Part shown: positions 1-12,734 of the stretch, piece after piece
Position numbering within the stretch: the stretch's first letter is position 1
Layout: each line of letters begins with the position of its first letter
Source: Selaginella moellendorffii
Taxonomy: Eukaryota > Streptophyta > Lycopodiopsida > Selaginellales > Selaginellaceae
NCBI RefSeq assembly: GCF_000143415.4
Contig: NW_003314365.1
Coordinates: 447,181 to 511,180, forward strand
DNA: 64,000 bases
Direction: 5' to 3'
The notes under the pieces: model-generated
What the model was told of the DNA's origin: nothing
The model's input: only the letters and a program-made list of their open reading frames with translations
Databases searched by the model: none
Program-made: the position numbers and the translations under genes

Positions 1-880
1 AGTGATATTCAATATGAGACTGCATTAAAAATAAAAAATAATTTTTAATTTGTTAATCTCTCTCACATCAAAAAGACATTAACTGTTTCACATGTGGCTT
101 TTTTTGGGTTTTGTGCTTTCTTCTCTCTTGCTGGCTCTTGCACTCTCTCATCTCTCTTGCAGCACTCTATCATGCACTGTTGTCTCTCTTGCCTTGGTCC
201 AACATGCAGCTTTATCATTTGAGCTTCTCTCCATGTAGGATGTCTCAGTTTTAGGGGTTTAGAATGACAGAGTGTGTTTGGAGAGATGACAACTTAGGGC
301 CGCTGGGTTTCCCCTAGCAAGCCACAAGCCATACTGGAACTGGCAGAACAGGGGCTCTGAGGTGTCATATAAGGTGCAGTTGCCCCTGAACGCCCCATTG
401 CCGCAGAATCTTGCAGGAAATTGGCAAAGAACGCACTTTTAGTGATTAGATCTGCTCTGGCCACTGCAGTGCCACCAGTCAGCTGTCTCAGCTCAAAATT
501 CTCTCATCAATTCTCTCAATCCTCTCTGGAGGACTCTCTCCAATCTAAGGACACTGTTACACTTTTAGACACTTTTAAACACAAAAGCCCAAAAGATGGG
601 AGTGAGGCCCAACCTGACCCTACTTCATTACCCTCTTGTAAGCAGCTAAAATTTCATTTTTCTTTAGTCAACCACACCTTTGGCCCTTGTCTCATTCATA
701 ACTTCTAAAGGTCCACATTCCAACATGGTACTTGCTACCCCAAAGGTAGCAGTTCACGTCTTACTGACATAGCATTTGGTCCCTCGAGTCCTGAGTGTTC
801 AACACGTCCAAGTCCTCATTGATCACTAGTGGTACCACCAATGCATGTCACGTCATGTTTGCTCTTACAATCTCAGTAGT
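1..880. other. No recognisable gene
   Basis: The stretch is AT-rich at its start, with pyrimidine-rich runs around positions 110-200. A 95-codon open frame at 421-708 starts with TTG and has no homology I recognise, so I do not call it. No tRNA, rRNA or LTR boundary was seen. Confidence 0.5.
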
Positions 881-1330
881 AGTACAAAATGGCTACTACC
901 ACAAACCTGTTCTTCCAAGATGAGACCATCCATTCCATGAGTGGCTATCCCTTGACCACTCCTTAACATCCTTATGATGCTCCAAGCTATGGAGAAACCC
1001 TGTCTTCCAATGTTCCTTGATCCCTGTCCTCTAAGTCCCTTTTCAAACATGACAGTAGTCACCATCTGCCATCAAATCGGGGTCTGGAGACCCACCCACT
1101 AAGTCCCACCTACCCCAACTGTTGGGTTGGACTACTTCTCTTCCACACTTCACAACCCTAGGATGACATTTTGAAACACCATGACCCAACTTGAGCCTTG
1201 TGGGTGCATAAATTCCCCCATCGTCTTTGTGCTTCTTGAGTTCTTCAAGAGACTCACCCAGCCTTATATTTGTGCCAATTGGGGCTATGTATGAGACTTC
1301 TGGGTGGCACAGATTCAAGGTTTAAAATGC
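881..1330 (-). mobile_element. Diverged fragment of a LARD-family LTR
   Basis: Read on the minus strand, this follows the same order of landmarks as the intact LTR at 39872-41622: the 'fell into disuse' block of cact-rich flank, then the segments equivalent to 40970-41300 (apart from many substitutions and small indels). It is one of the oldest pieces of the family here. No long terminal boundary or primer-binding site remains. Confidence 0.6.
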
Positions 1331-1879
1331 TGTCATTATAGCAATCTACAAATGGGCGTCTAGCCCTTCAAGCAACTCTTGCCACTATGTCAGAGCTTTC
1401 ATTCCCCCCTCTTTCCGCCCCTTCCATGTACCAGTCCTAAGGTTTGGGCCACTAAATTGTATCAGATCGTACTTGAAAACATAGAACTATTGATAATTAA
1501 TATGACTGTCTTGCATACTCTTTGATCTTGCACTCACTAAAGTCAGTAGCTTTTTCCAACTTTCTAGCCGAAAAAGGAAGGTAGGGGAAGAGGAAAAAGA
1601 CAAATCAAATAGAGGATACATGAGACTGTGGAATTGTTACATTTGCTTTTTGTTGCTGACCAAAATCCTCCCTTATCCTTCTCCACTGATGGGTTCCCTC
1701 TCGAGCGATCTTATGAACCACCACAAGACTGACAAAAAGTCTAAGCCCTGCTCTAGGAAGTGTATGGTAAATCTGGCACATAAAGAACGGCACTATGTTT
1801 TAGATTTAACCTGCAATGACACGAATAGCCTCAATCTAGTACTGTTCAGTTATTCATGAATGCTTTGTCTCAGCTCCAG
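1331..1879. other. Intergenic, 3' flank of the RIB43A-like gene
   Basis: No coding exon with consistent splicing was found. The part next to 1880 is the 3' flank or UTR of the minus-strand gene. Open frames here are short, overlap on opposite strands and show no known motif. Confidence 0.4.
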
Positions 1880-2899
1880 TTAACGACTCGTACTACCAAA
1901 CTGGTCGAAAAACGAATGATGGATTTGATAGTTGTGTTCATCCTGTTGATACTGCTGCTCCCTGTTTTATAAATATTATGGTGAGAAAAGAACTAAAATA
2001 AAATAACCTTTCTCGCTTAAGTCTTGCGTTGTGCAGATGATCCTCACTCAGCAGTTCATTCTCCAGCCTTAGCTTATTTGCAATCTGCAAGAGGAACAAA
2101 CTGACGCTTTTCTCACTGTGATTTCTCTTACCTCCTCCTCGCATCGTTTTAGCCTTGCTCTTGCACCCATTTGACCATGCTCATAAGCCCAATACTCGTC
2201 CTCCTCCTGCTGCTTTTTCATAACGTTTTCTTGAATTTGTCGAGCAACCACATCATTCAATGCGTTTTTTCTTGTGGCATCTAACGTGGCTTCTTGATCT
2301 TGTTGCATGTAACGCTCTGCTGGAACTATGGTTATCTGGACAGTAATCTACTCATACTCGTATGGAATGCTAAAAAGCTGTTTGCCTTACAGGATCATAG
2401 GCATTAAAAACGTGGTATTGCTTTTTCCATCTCTCTTGAAACTCGTCATCTTGTTTCCTCCACGTATCTTCAAGATCACGTCTTAGTTCAATTCTACCTT
2501 GCCTGCCATCAACGACGTTTTTTTAAGAGTGGAACTATAATGCCGTATAAACCTCAGTTTCTCATCCGTCTGATTCCATTTGTGCAACTGATAGGCCTGT
2601 ATGTGTTCTGCAAATAAACATTTAGTATTGCGAGAAAACTATAGATCGCACCAAGTTTCTTCCTGTTGTCCTCTTGTATTTCTCTTTTTAAAGTCTTTTC
2701 TTGTATTTGTCTCTCAAGTGCAGTAACATCAACCTAAGAGACTGTGACACTCCAAACAAAAACTTACGAAAAAACGAACCGAGATTGCCGACTTGGGATG
2801 AAAAATTCGATCTTTCCGTGCCGCGTCATCGAATTTACGAGTCCGGGAGAATCCAGGACCTCCAATTTCATCTATTTCTTTTCCAGTGGCTTTGAACAT
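1880..2899 (-). CDS. RIB43A-like axonemal microtubule protein, seven exons
   Basis: I can build a complete spliced model: complement of 1880-1961, 2008-2084, 2132-2335, 2391-2502, 2553-2607, 2652-2733 and 2780-2899. All six introns are GT-AG, 44-55 nt long, and all phases agree, giving about 243 codons. The first exon reads RKDRIFHPK and joins to VDVTALERQIQEK, matching the RIB43A signature RK-RIF-n-(I)-VDV-AL-Q-EK. The middle is charged coiled coil (RRDLEDTWRKQDDEFQ), and the C-terminus is SFFDQFGSTSR. RIB43A proteins line the protofilament ribbon of ciliary doublet microtubules, so in a plant this would serve sperm flagella. The usual family length is nearer 380 residues, so the start at 2899 may be too short and an upstream exon may be missing. 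The first donor is uncertain (2779 or a better consensus at 2767). Confidence 0.6.
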
Positions 2900-3399
2900 G
2901 ATGATTTTGACCTGCCGCTTTGCTGCAAACCTAACAAAAGATGGATATTCGAATAGTTAAATCAATGGTATATAGTTAGTGTTCAACATGACAGAAAGAC
3001 CTAATAAACTTGCATTTTTTTCACACGATCTTGATGAAAGGGCCCATCACAGCAGAACGAAAGAGCTATAAAGAAAAAGGAGAACAACAATCACGTTTAC
3101 AAATTGACCTCTCCAGCATCTGGCAGCAGTCTAGTCGTTGCTGCTTTTCACCCGGGCTAATCGCCATCGTGCTGCACAAGCTCGCATCGCTGGGGCTCAC
3201 TCGAGCCCACGCCCGCTCATCTCCACATCCACCAGCCCCGCTGCTCGCGCAGCTACACTACATGCATGTTACAGCTGTCAAGCCCCTCGTCTTCCCTCCT
3301 CGGGCACCCGTGCGCGCTGCCAATTGGAAGCCAAAACCAAACCTGATAAATACCGACTCTAGAGCGTGAGACGGTGGACAGAACACATCTTGCAGGAGC
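2900..3399. promoter_or_regulatory. Candidate bidirectional promoter between two divergent genes
   Basis: These 500 bp separate the inferred starts of the minus-strand RIB43A-like gene (2899) and the plus-strand coiled-coil gene (3400). The centre (about 3130-3300) is clearly more GC-rich than its flanks and contains several CpG sites. Overlapping open frames here (for example 3010-3369) look like chance. No TATA box is placed with confidence. A shared promoter is inference from the divergent layout. Confidence 0.3.
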
Positions 3400-6300
3400 A
3401 TGGAATCCAGTGGGGGCGTACTCAGTTTCAAATCCACTCCAGCCATAAGTGATCCTGACCCTCGACCACGGCAACCAGGGGTGGCCTCGCATTAGACCTC
3501 ACGGTGATCGCTGTGATCACCGCTACCTTTCCTGCACTGGACAAAGAACAGTTTGCAAGGCTGTGTAAAGACTTTGTAAGTCTCGTTTTTTCTTCCTTTT
3601 GGTCGCTAAATCAATTTTTGCAGAAGCCTTCTTTAATTTCGTATGGTGGGAGTGATTTCTTCGAGTACTGTAAGTTTTGGTTTGTTCTTTCGGAAAGAAA
3701 TTCAAAGAACATCTTTGTTATGTGGCGATCCACATAGTGCTCATATGATCCCATGTCTTCCACTCAAGACCCCGGGGAGTCCTGTGGTGAGCAACGATCC
3801 TGACTGGTGCTTTTGAGGTGGTAAGTTTGTCTTGAATTTGATTGTAGTATAAATCTTGATATCAGGCTTTTGAAATGCTCAACTTTACTTGGAGCAGGAC
3901 ACCCTGGGAGCAACAGCCAACAGGAATGGAGATGGGATTCAATCTATGGCTTCATACTGCATTCGAGCATCGAGCATTGCTCTCCTCTACTTTAAATCAA
4001 AGAAACATCTGGTAAGCTGATGTTTTGGGCTGCCTTGTGGAGGTGGCTGTCGGTCGCGGATCGCTTATTGTAAAGTTTAGCCATACAATTTTCCACAACT
4101 TCGCAAACACTAGAAAAAGGTTATTTCAAACTCCCTCCTGCTGGGCAATTTCTAGTGTTAGATATTGAGTACTGCGCCACGTGGCACCATGACGGTGCTA
4201 ACGGTATACCAAGCGTGTTAGGTCGGGGAATCCTGGTGATTCTAGTCTCATTGATCCATCTGCTGTAGCAAATGGCAAGTGAAACATTCAGTGACAGGAA
4301 GGTCGCATGAAAAGATGGAAATTGAGTCACAGCTAGAAGATGTGAAAAAAAGAATAAAGGATCTGGAAACGTGCTTAGAAGGCTCTGTTGATGAAGATAT
4401 GGCAAATTCAATGACAGAAGAGGACAGTGGGGAGTCTAGTGAAAGTGTCATGTTTGGGACACATGCGATACCAGTTGCTCGCAGAAATACAGTGATTGGC
4501 AAGCCTCGTGTAAGGGAGTGTAGTGATGGAGCTTCGTGCATGGATTCTAGTGGTATGGACTCCGGTATAGTACGACCGGTCATGAAAACATTATATAGGC
4601 AGTTTCTAGGGACGGGCAATGCAGAAACGTCCGTGGAGGAGTTTCGAGAAACCTTGAAAGCTTTAGAAAATCTGGAGCTTGAACAAAAGAACAGTATCGT
4701 AGAGAACTGCAGAAAGCAAAGGATTGAGGCTTACGAGCAAAAGGACAAGAGAAAGACAGAAGACCTGGACGTGCTAAAAAACTTTATCGCATCAGGATGG
4801 AGTTTACTCACGGCAGAAGGTAGAAAAGAATCTCCTGTCGGCAATGGCTGTGAGACGAAAGGCAGGTCGACAGCTAAGATCGGTCATGCCAAGAGTGGCA
4901 CAGATGATGAGAGCCAACAAATAAAAACTTTCAGACACAGAATGGAGGACTCTAGACGAAGGGAGGCAAAAAGAGACGAAATGCTTCATGGCGCTGGAGG
5001 ACTCGAAAAATCAGAGACCTCGACATTAAATGTGACGGACCTGGAAAGGCTGAAAAAGGAGGTGAAACTTGAGCTGAAAGCCCATGAGGAAGCCTGGCGA
5101 AGTCAGCATGCTCGACATGTTGAAGATTTGGTGGACAAAAGGGCGGAGAAATTCATATCGCAGCAGTTCAAAACTTTCGTAGCTGGAACTGAGAAGGCGC
5201 TGTCGGACATGAAAAGTGAACTCTCTCTTGTTCGTAATGAGATGAAATGCGTAGATAAAGCAAGGGACGGCTTGCAAAAGGAACAGGAGAACCTCCGTTA
5301 TGAAACAAAGCGCATAAGAATGGAAGTGCACAATGCGTGTGAAAGCCTGAAGGATAATGACATTCGAATGGAAGACTGCTGCCATCGCATATCCAAGCTT
5401 GTAGCGGACGGTGCGGAAATCAAAGAGCAGATTGCAGAGTTGAAATGTCTGGATTACAGAAAGTTTGCTAAAACTGTTCAAGCGGATGGTTTCGCAACAA
5501 AAACTGAACTTCAAGCGTTCAAAAATGAGCACGAGGCGATTAGTGGGAGAATACTTATTGAAGGAGAAAAAGAAAAGGCTGTCATTATGGACAGGGTAGA
5601 ACATCTCTCACAGCTCTATCTAGGAGGTTTGGAAGATGTAAAGGCTGAGGTATTGAGTTTGAAAGTATGTTTGGATTCTTCTTCATCAGCTCGGTCAGAG
5701 TTGCTCTTGGCAGAGATGAAACGTAGAAACAAAAAGTTCTTGCAGTTGGAAAGCTCTATGAGAGAAAAGGTCGAGACAACAGCAAAGCTTTATGAGAAAT
5801 ACAATATGGGTCTCCAAAAGTTGAAAGAAGAATGGAGTTTTGCTGTGGAGAATTTTCAATTAGAGAATGAAAATCCACTGTTGGGAACCATGGCACGAGA
5901 AAATATTGTGCAAGCTGGTCACACATTTCAAGCAACACGCCTCGAGCAAACTGCAATCGTCAATCGCATCCAAAACTTGGAGGAGAGTGTTGCGAACCTT
6001 GCTAAAACTTCATTATGTGCTACCAACGATCCGCTTATTTTCACAAATATCGAAAAGCATCACGAGGTAACACAAAGTGAGCTTCACAGGCTCGACGACC
6101 AAATGCGTAGCACACTGAGAAAACTAGACCATATCGATACCAATTTTGACAACGAGAAGTATTCCAGCTTGCGCGGTGAGCTTGAAAACCTGGGACAGAA
6201 GGTGAGAGATGCAACCAAATCAAGGACGGTAATTTTAGATAAAATGAGTGAAATGGGAAAGAAAATTCGCAAGATAGAGAATACTCAAAATGACTTTATA

Positions 6301-7252
6301 CGGTCAATCAAAGAAGTGCGTGCTAGTGCAAGTGATCTAGAGAAACAAATCACAACATGGGAACCAAAATACGACACGCTCACCGGGCAGCTGAAGGACA
6401 TGAATGAAAGGCTTGCAACTGCTGAAAGTTTTATGACATTGATGGGATCTGACGGTGGTGAAGGACCAGAAACTGTTGAAGCTTCTTCAACTACAGCGTG
6501 TGTGGAGCTTCTTCACACAAGAGTGGACACGTTAGAGGGGCGGGTAGAGCATGTGGCATCTGCTACCATTACCAACTTAAGGTACTTCAAAACACGTGGC
6601 CTCTAACTTAAAACGATACTAATTTTTGTTTCTCAGGATTTTGGATTCCAAAGTAGAACACTATAGGGTCGGTGTTCAGTCAGCCATTGAAGGAGCAGCT
6701 CTGGCAGAAAGTAAATGTGGAGTGCTGGGAGCGGAATTTGTGAAGGTGTTTAGAATGCTTGCCGCGCGTAATGGTAAGCTGAATGATCAAATGACAGGGC
6801 GGAAGTCTCCAGTGAAAACGGAGTGTCCAACAACTAAGGTGCATGAAAGTTGCAGACATTGCAAGAAATCTGAAGAGTTCCCAGACGATGGACAAGAACT
6901 TGAAAATGGTTTTTCTACTTATGGTTGTTCGGATATTCAGAGACGGCATCTAGGACCTACACTCAATGAAAGCAGTAAAGCACAAAGCAGAAGCTGCAGC
7001 TTCATTGAAAGCTATGCAGAGAGCTTTTATGAGAGTGGACAAAACTTCAAGAAGCAGCTTGCGAGCTCCAAAAAGCTGAATTTGACCTCTGCCGGTAGAA
7101 AGGATCACAAAATAGGGTGCAAAAGTTGTCAAAGAACAAACATAAGGCTTGAAGCAGGCAGAATACATGTGAATGTTTGTCATCGAGTTGCTGGTGCAAA
7201 TAGAAAGAGACCAGACAATGTTTTGCTGGAACCTCAGAAGCCACTATACTAG
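3400..7252 (+). CDS. Large coiled-coil protein, multi-exon, function unknown
   Basis: Supported exons are 3400-3448 (ATG at 3400), 3496-3575, 3624-3669, a long exon 4269-6581, and 6637 to a stop at 7250-7252. The introns at 3449-3495 (47 nt), 3576-3623 (48 nt) and 6582-6636 (55 nt) are GT-AG and keep frame (TNLR joins ILDSKVEH). Exons between 3670 and 4268 are unresolved; one probable exon is 3899-4013. The long exon encodes about 750 residues of charged heptad-rich sequence with very few prolines, typical of a rod-like coiled coil. The C-terminal exon has a Cys-His cluster (ESCRHCKKSEE). A tail after 7252 stays open (7253-7320) and then has a donor, so the true end may differ. I do not recognise the family. 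The divergent partner is axonemal, so a basal-body or flagellar role is possible but unproven. Confidence 0.55.
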
Positions 7253-8589
7253 CAAGAAAAAGCTCTAGATAAATTTTTGGCGGGCCTGAAGCAGGAGAAA
7301 AACGCCAAGTGTGCACCCCAGGTGCGTTATTTATTTTCCTTTCCTGTGTGTCATAAAGTAAACTGGACAATTCAGGTGCAATTACACGACTCACGCGTTT
7401 GTACCTATGATATTCGCAGTTTGTAAAAGCAATGTAAGTTTAGTTTGATTTTCTCTCCCTTACAATGTTTTATCTTTTAGAAGAAGCACCAGAGATTCAC
7501 CGGAGTCCACCTCTTTCTTCACTCAAGACATTTTATTGACAAAGCTGGTTTTTGTTTGACCAAATTTTGCTGCATCCATTTTAGCACCTCCTCAAGGATG
7601 CAAGTTTCTAGTGCTGAAGGCAAAATAGCAGCTCACCCTTCGGCTTTTGATGCCCTCTTCTAGCCTTTCTCCACACCCTCAGTGATTACAATAGCATCAT
7701 CAAGAGTCTGTGGACAATACCCTCCTCATGGGATTTATTGATTCAAAGTTGTGCAAAGGTAAGTAGTCATATGTTCATGTAGCTTTCAGTATCCCTGGCA
7801 CACTCCATTGCGTCATGATCCTTATTTAAAAGCCAGTTTCACTATAGGAATATAGCATATGAATGTTACAACCTTTTCTAACACTTAATGGGCAAACTTA
7901 ATAGGAAATAAGGCATCAACATCAGCTTAGCATAATGGATCATCTCTTAAGAACCCACTCAAAGCTTTTACAATCTACTATTTTGCAAGTAGACTAGCAT
8001 TACTATCAATTACTTTGGGGTTGATCATCATTTGAACAAGCAACTTTGCAAACACATTGCTCACAATCATAAGGATATAATATAAAAATCACAATGACTT
8101 GAACAATATCACAAGCAAATATATCACTACTAAGTGCCGACTCTATGGCAAAAATATAACACAAATGCTACACCCACTAATAAAGATTTATAACACTTAA
8201 CATCACCAATTTTATTCATAACACAGAAAAACTTATGCCACCCTTTTTTAGACTAAACTCACAACTAATCCAACACAAAACTATTCAAGCAACAATAAAG
8301 CTCCCTTGTAAAGAATTAAGCATTGTAACCCAAGCTTTCTAATGACAAGCCTAAGCAAAATGGTTTACTTCTTTATAGTTATCCACTCCACAACACACCA
8401 CTCATAAGACCACTACAACCAATACACATCAAAATAGGGACTCTTAATTGTATGATGTGAATATGAACAATGAGATCACACCTCAATATAAATCATCTCT
8501 GAAAGAGAGATGATTAATGTGAACCTATGGGAGGTTCAATTTTTACCACAATAACATAGTAACCACCAATATGCTAACATAAGGAGTTA
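7253..8589. other. 3' flank and AT-rich intergenic DNA
   Basis: An acceptor near 7491 followed by an open frame to about 7662 could be a last exon or 3' UTR of the coiled-coil gene. Beyond 7700 the sequence is AT-rich, with no open frame or repeat boundary I can support. It passes into degraded retroelement DNA near 8590. Confidence 0.35.
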
Positions 8590-9770
8590 TAGGATTAACC
8601 TTATGAAGTTGAGCATGGTACTCATAAATTTGAGACTTGAAATGGTAGCTTAGGCTACCTATAATGAATGCTGGAATAACCCAAGGAGTTAGGGGTGTAC
8701 CTGAAGAATAAGTTGATGTTCTTATATTGTGAAAAAATACTTCTAAAGTGTAAAGTAGCCCACATGGAACAAAGGGGATACTTAAGTGTTAGAGAATGGT
8801 TCTTATGTATAGGATGTGAATATAAAAAGATATATTTAATTGAGGTAGCATCTCAAGAATAGCCATGCGACTACAACCTTATATGTCATAGGACTAGCAA
8901 GTCTAACATTTGAGTGACTTGGGGGAGTTAATGGATAGTCTTAAGGATATGGATGAAGCAGGTTTTGGATTGAGATGTGTTCTACCCAACTAAGGATTGG
9001 AACAATTCTAAGATTTAAGAATGGGAACAATGAGTATCTCATTAGTGGCTGAGAGGGCCACTTTGAACTCATGAAAAGTTTTTTAAGGAAGAAAAAAACT
9101 TTTGAAAAGAGTTGTGTTTAAACACTATGGTGAAAGGCTAACCATTAGTTACCATAGAAAAAGGTAAAATATGTTCTTGGCAAAAGATATAAACATAAGT
9201 GAAATGTGTTGTGAAGATTGGCTCATAAAAGACACCAAATATTTCATTAGAAGATGCCTTGAGTAGATCAAGGTGGTTGGTTTAGGAAACCTTCCCAATA
9301 AAAATAGGATTGGCATAGCCTAATCTAAAAGGTATAAGATTCAAGTGTTTTAACAAAATATTGATGGAGGTGTGGAAGCACTAGCAATAAGTAGGATATA
9401 ACAACTATGAGGCAACTAAATAAAAGTTTGATATAATTTAATGGAATAGTGGAAGTTAACTTCTTAAGGCTTCTTGTCGGGATAAGGATGAGGTTAGATA
9501 TATCCTTTGAAGGATAAGTTTCTTATGTTGCAATATAATAAATGTCATAAAAGGAAAACTCATCGAACAAGTACATCATTGAGATATATAAGCATCTTAA
9601 AACACCAAGGAATGATGTTTAGTCTTATGAGGGCATTAAATAATGCCCAAGGAATTAAGTTTCTAAAGAATAATGGACAAATAGTGTATAAGGACAAATA
9701 AGAGTTGTTGCTAAGGAACAAAGAGGCATGGAAATCTTACTAGTAAGGCAAATTGTCTAGGGAAAAAGAA
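8590..9770 (+). mobile_element. Degenerate internal region of a LARD-family element
   Basis: The landmarks run in the same order as in the intact element: 8620-8700 matches 42070-42130, and 9480-9700 matches 42930-43150 (including the repeated phrases around 'gaacaccagg' and 'cccaagg'). Divergence is high and there are many G-to-A and C-to-T changes. No coding capacity is present in either copy. Confidence 0.6.
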
Positions 9771-10770
9771 ATGTGTTAAATGGACTCATTTACTATAAGC
9801 AAACAAATTTCAAAAGGGAAACTAAAGAAGGTAGCTTTAGAACAGACCTCTTGCAGAACAAGAGAAAACCAACCATGGAAGTGAAAAGAGGAGAAAAAGA
9901 GCACATCCTTACATCTATTAATCCAGTTTCTTGCTTGCTCAACAAATAATGCTTCAAAGATTGCATTATGCATATTAGATTTTTTAGCTGTGTATACTTT
10001 TGATTTTGAGGTCATGGTGAGTAGGAACAAGTTTGGATACAATATTTCTTGCCCTCTTTTTTCCTAGGCTTCTGTCACCCAAACCATAGGTGTAGCTATT
10101 GCAAGTAGATTTTCATACCAAAGACATTTACCAAAGACAGTACTCACAGTCCTTTGCTCTATAGCCCTAGTCAAGTGTTTAATTTAGTTTTCAGATTGAT
10201 GTAATTTTTTTCACATAATGCATCAGAATTAATTTATTTTAATGTCAATCTAATGTGCTCCATGTTTTTTTTTACCAATGTTAATATTTTCATTTCTAAA
10301 CATTGGTAGATAAGGAGATAATGTATTCTTGAGTAGTCTTAGGGTGGAACAAGGCACAAGGAGCGAGATGCAAGTGTAGATGGTCCCCAACACTAGAGGA
10401 GATGGGATGATGACAGCTTAGGTAAGTAGCAAGACAAAGGGATCTGTCTCTAGATCATAGATAGGCATGTAGGAGCATTTAGATGAAAAGTATTCATGAG
10501 ATGAGACTCTAGTAGCTGCTCACCCAAGTGTCACAAAAACTACATCACCAAAATGATGGTTTGGGAAAGTGAAGGAGATCCTTAAGTATGAAGGAGCTAT
10601 TGATCAAGAGCGTAGCTAGGGTGCTAGTAAAAGACTATCTCAATGTTACTCTGGAAGAATTGAAGTCTTGTGGGTTTAGCAATGGTGGTGTGGTTCCTTC
10701 TGGACAAGCTCTGGGGGTGATACCACAGCCAGCCTTGCTTGTCTGCACTGTTGCATTGTTCTTAAGTATT
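9771..10770. other. No recognisable gene; degraded repeat flank
   Basis: One 88-codon open frame on the minus strand (9776-10042) has no family I know. The remainder is AT-rich. The segment from about 10300 has the style of the surrounding retroelements but does not align by eye with the intact LTR or internal region. Confidence 0.3.
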
Positions 10771-11119
10771 ATGACACATGAAAGTGTCAAATCTGAGTTT
10801 GGGATTAACTCCAAAACTGAGCCTGAGTTTGAGATTGAGTTCAGTCTCAGACCGAGTCCAAGTCTTACACAGAGATTGAGATTGAGTTCAAGTCTGAGAC
10901 CGAGTTCGAGTCTTACACGGAGATTGAGATTGAGTTCAAGTCTGAGACTGAGTCCGAGTCTTACATGGAGATTGAGATTGAGTCTGAGTCTAAGCATGTT
11001 TCAGCAATTTAGAGCTTTTGGTTCGGGTGGAAATTGGAGCTTAGGGAGTGATGGAGCAATGAAAAGGGATTTCACCAACATCATGTGTTCTTTACTAGCT
11101 TTGCTGGAGTGGCTATAGC
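10771..11119 (+). mobile_element. LARD LTR fragment with decayed minisatellite
   Basis: It starts with the LTR phrase 'gacacatgaaagtgtc' and runs into GA-rich repeats of the gagtccgag type. Here most CpG positions have become TpG or CpA. A 176-codon frame through it is a product of the repeat, not a gene. Confidence 0.55.
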
Positions 11120-12265
11120 AAGTGAGTGGAGTGGAACTTCCAAAGACATGCTTGAGGAACAAGTATAAAGCAATTAATAAGTGAGTCTCTAGAAAGGGAC
11201 AAAAAAATTATTGACACATGGCAAGTGTTGTGACACATGGAAGTGTTGAGACAGAGTTTGAGATTGAGCCTAAGACCGAGCATAAGATGAAGTCCAAGAT
11301 TAAGTCTAGATCTAAGTTTGAAACCAAGTCCAAGTCCAAGGGTTAAAAGCCCAAAGCAATCGTCATTATAGGATAGTAGAGGGAGGACTCTAGGGGAACT
11401 AGGAAAGCTATAGGGTGATGATATAAACACTGGGGAGCCAAAGGCTAGAGTGAACATAAACGAATAAATAAGGTAACTTGGTGAAGTGTTTAAAAGTTGG
11501 CTCTAGCTCCCTCGGGAGATCAAATGGTCGATACTCCCAATCCAAGTGTAGGTGGCATTACCTACTTAGATACTTGGTGTGCCTCATTGGAACCTCAATC
11601 TAGCCACATAGCTAGGGCACCTAAGGGCACAAGGTGGGGAGAGTACCCACAAGGATTGCATAGCACCATGATATTTTGAAATGTTGTGCCAAAGTCCTAG
11701 ACTGTGGAAAGGAAGAGGAGCATTCCTCTTACATAGTGACCAAAGGCATAGTCACGTGGTGAGAAAGTCTTAGAGGTTGATAGGACTTAGTGGTCAGGAA
11801 TTCGGGTCCTAACCCAGTGGTGGTATTGGTGAGCACTACCATGGATAGAGAACTTGGTAAGAACTGAAGAAGAGATATTTGAGAAGGGTGTTCCCTATAT
11901 CTCTAGGTATTCTAAGGATGAAAAGGTGTGGTTATGAGATGACCACTCAAGGACAAATGGCTCAGTCTTTGGAAGATAGGATTGTGGTATGGGTGGTCTT
12001 AAACTACCATTGAGACCAAGGTGAATGGATGTGGCCTTAGCTTGGCAGGCTAATCTGTTAATGTTACCTTTGGGTGTTTGTCTTAGAATTGGACATGTGA
12101 AGCACTTGGACCAAGTGCAATAGTAGAGTGGCATAGAATCTATTTACAGGGCTAGTAAATCCCCAAGTTGGGAATAGGACTCATGAAGGTTGTGAGTGAG
12201 ACTCCTTCAATTGGTTAAAGGTGTGGTCAAGTGTCTAAAGTAGAATGGAAAAATTAATCACTTCT
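11120..12265 (+). mobile_element. Diverged LARD LTR followed by primer-binding site
   Basis: The 5' part equivalent to 39995-40105 is followed by a short remnant of the array, then by the whole 3' half of the LTR. It ends in a decayed form of the terminal cgcttaca. TTTAGTATCAGAGC follows at about 12267-12280, one base from the canonical initiator-tRNA-Met binding site. Internal-region sequence continues to about 12734. Confidence 0.65.
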
Positions 12266-12734
12266 AATTTAGTATCAGAGCTGTTCCTTAGTCTAACTTT
12301 TATTGGTGGTCAACCACTTAATATTGGTATTGCAAGGTCCCAAGAGTGGGTTTATCCTCTAGGAATAGCATGTCGAGAGGGCATGACTCTCCACTTAACT
12401 TCATACATGACTATATACGTAATGTGGTGGATAGAAAGGGGCTAATAAGGGAATGACTTTAGAATCTTGTGAACAGTAAAAGTTTTACTTAGAGAGTTGA
12501 GGATGTGATTTATATAAGTGCTTGATTTAACAAATTAGCTGATGTGGTTGTGTTAAACAACTATAGTTGGAATTATGCTAATGATAGAGACTTTTAAATA
12601 ATAAAGAAGTTAAAAGACTATCCTCATATAGTTGAAGATAGTGTTCACAAATTTGAGACTAAAGTTAATGACCATAAGAGGTTATATATATGTCCTTGAA
12701 ATGGTAACTAAGGCTACCTTCAATAAAGGCTAGA
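12266..12734 (+). mobile_element. Short LARD internal segment, truncated
   Basis: The segment begins with the primer-binding site and matches 41638-42080 of the intact element. It then breaks off abruptly at 'gaataaccca' and joins LTR sequence in mid-element, a deletion junction. Confidence 0.5.

Noticed and set aside
3010-3369. 119-codon frame between the two divergent genes
   Set aside because: Overlaps other frames on both strands, lacks any known motif and lies in the likely shared promoter region.
5026-5604. 192-codon minus-strand frame
   Set aside because: Antisense of the coiled-coil exon; Phe-rich composition is the mirror of Lys/Glu-rich coiled-coil codons.
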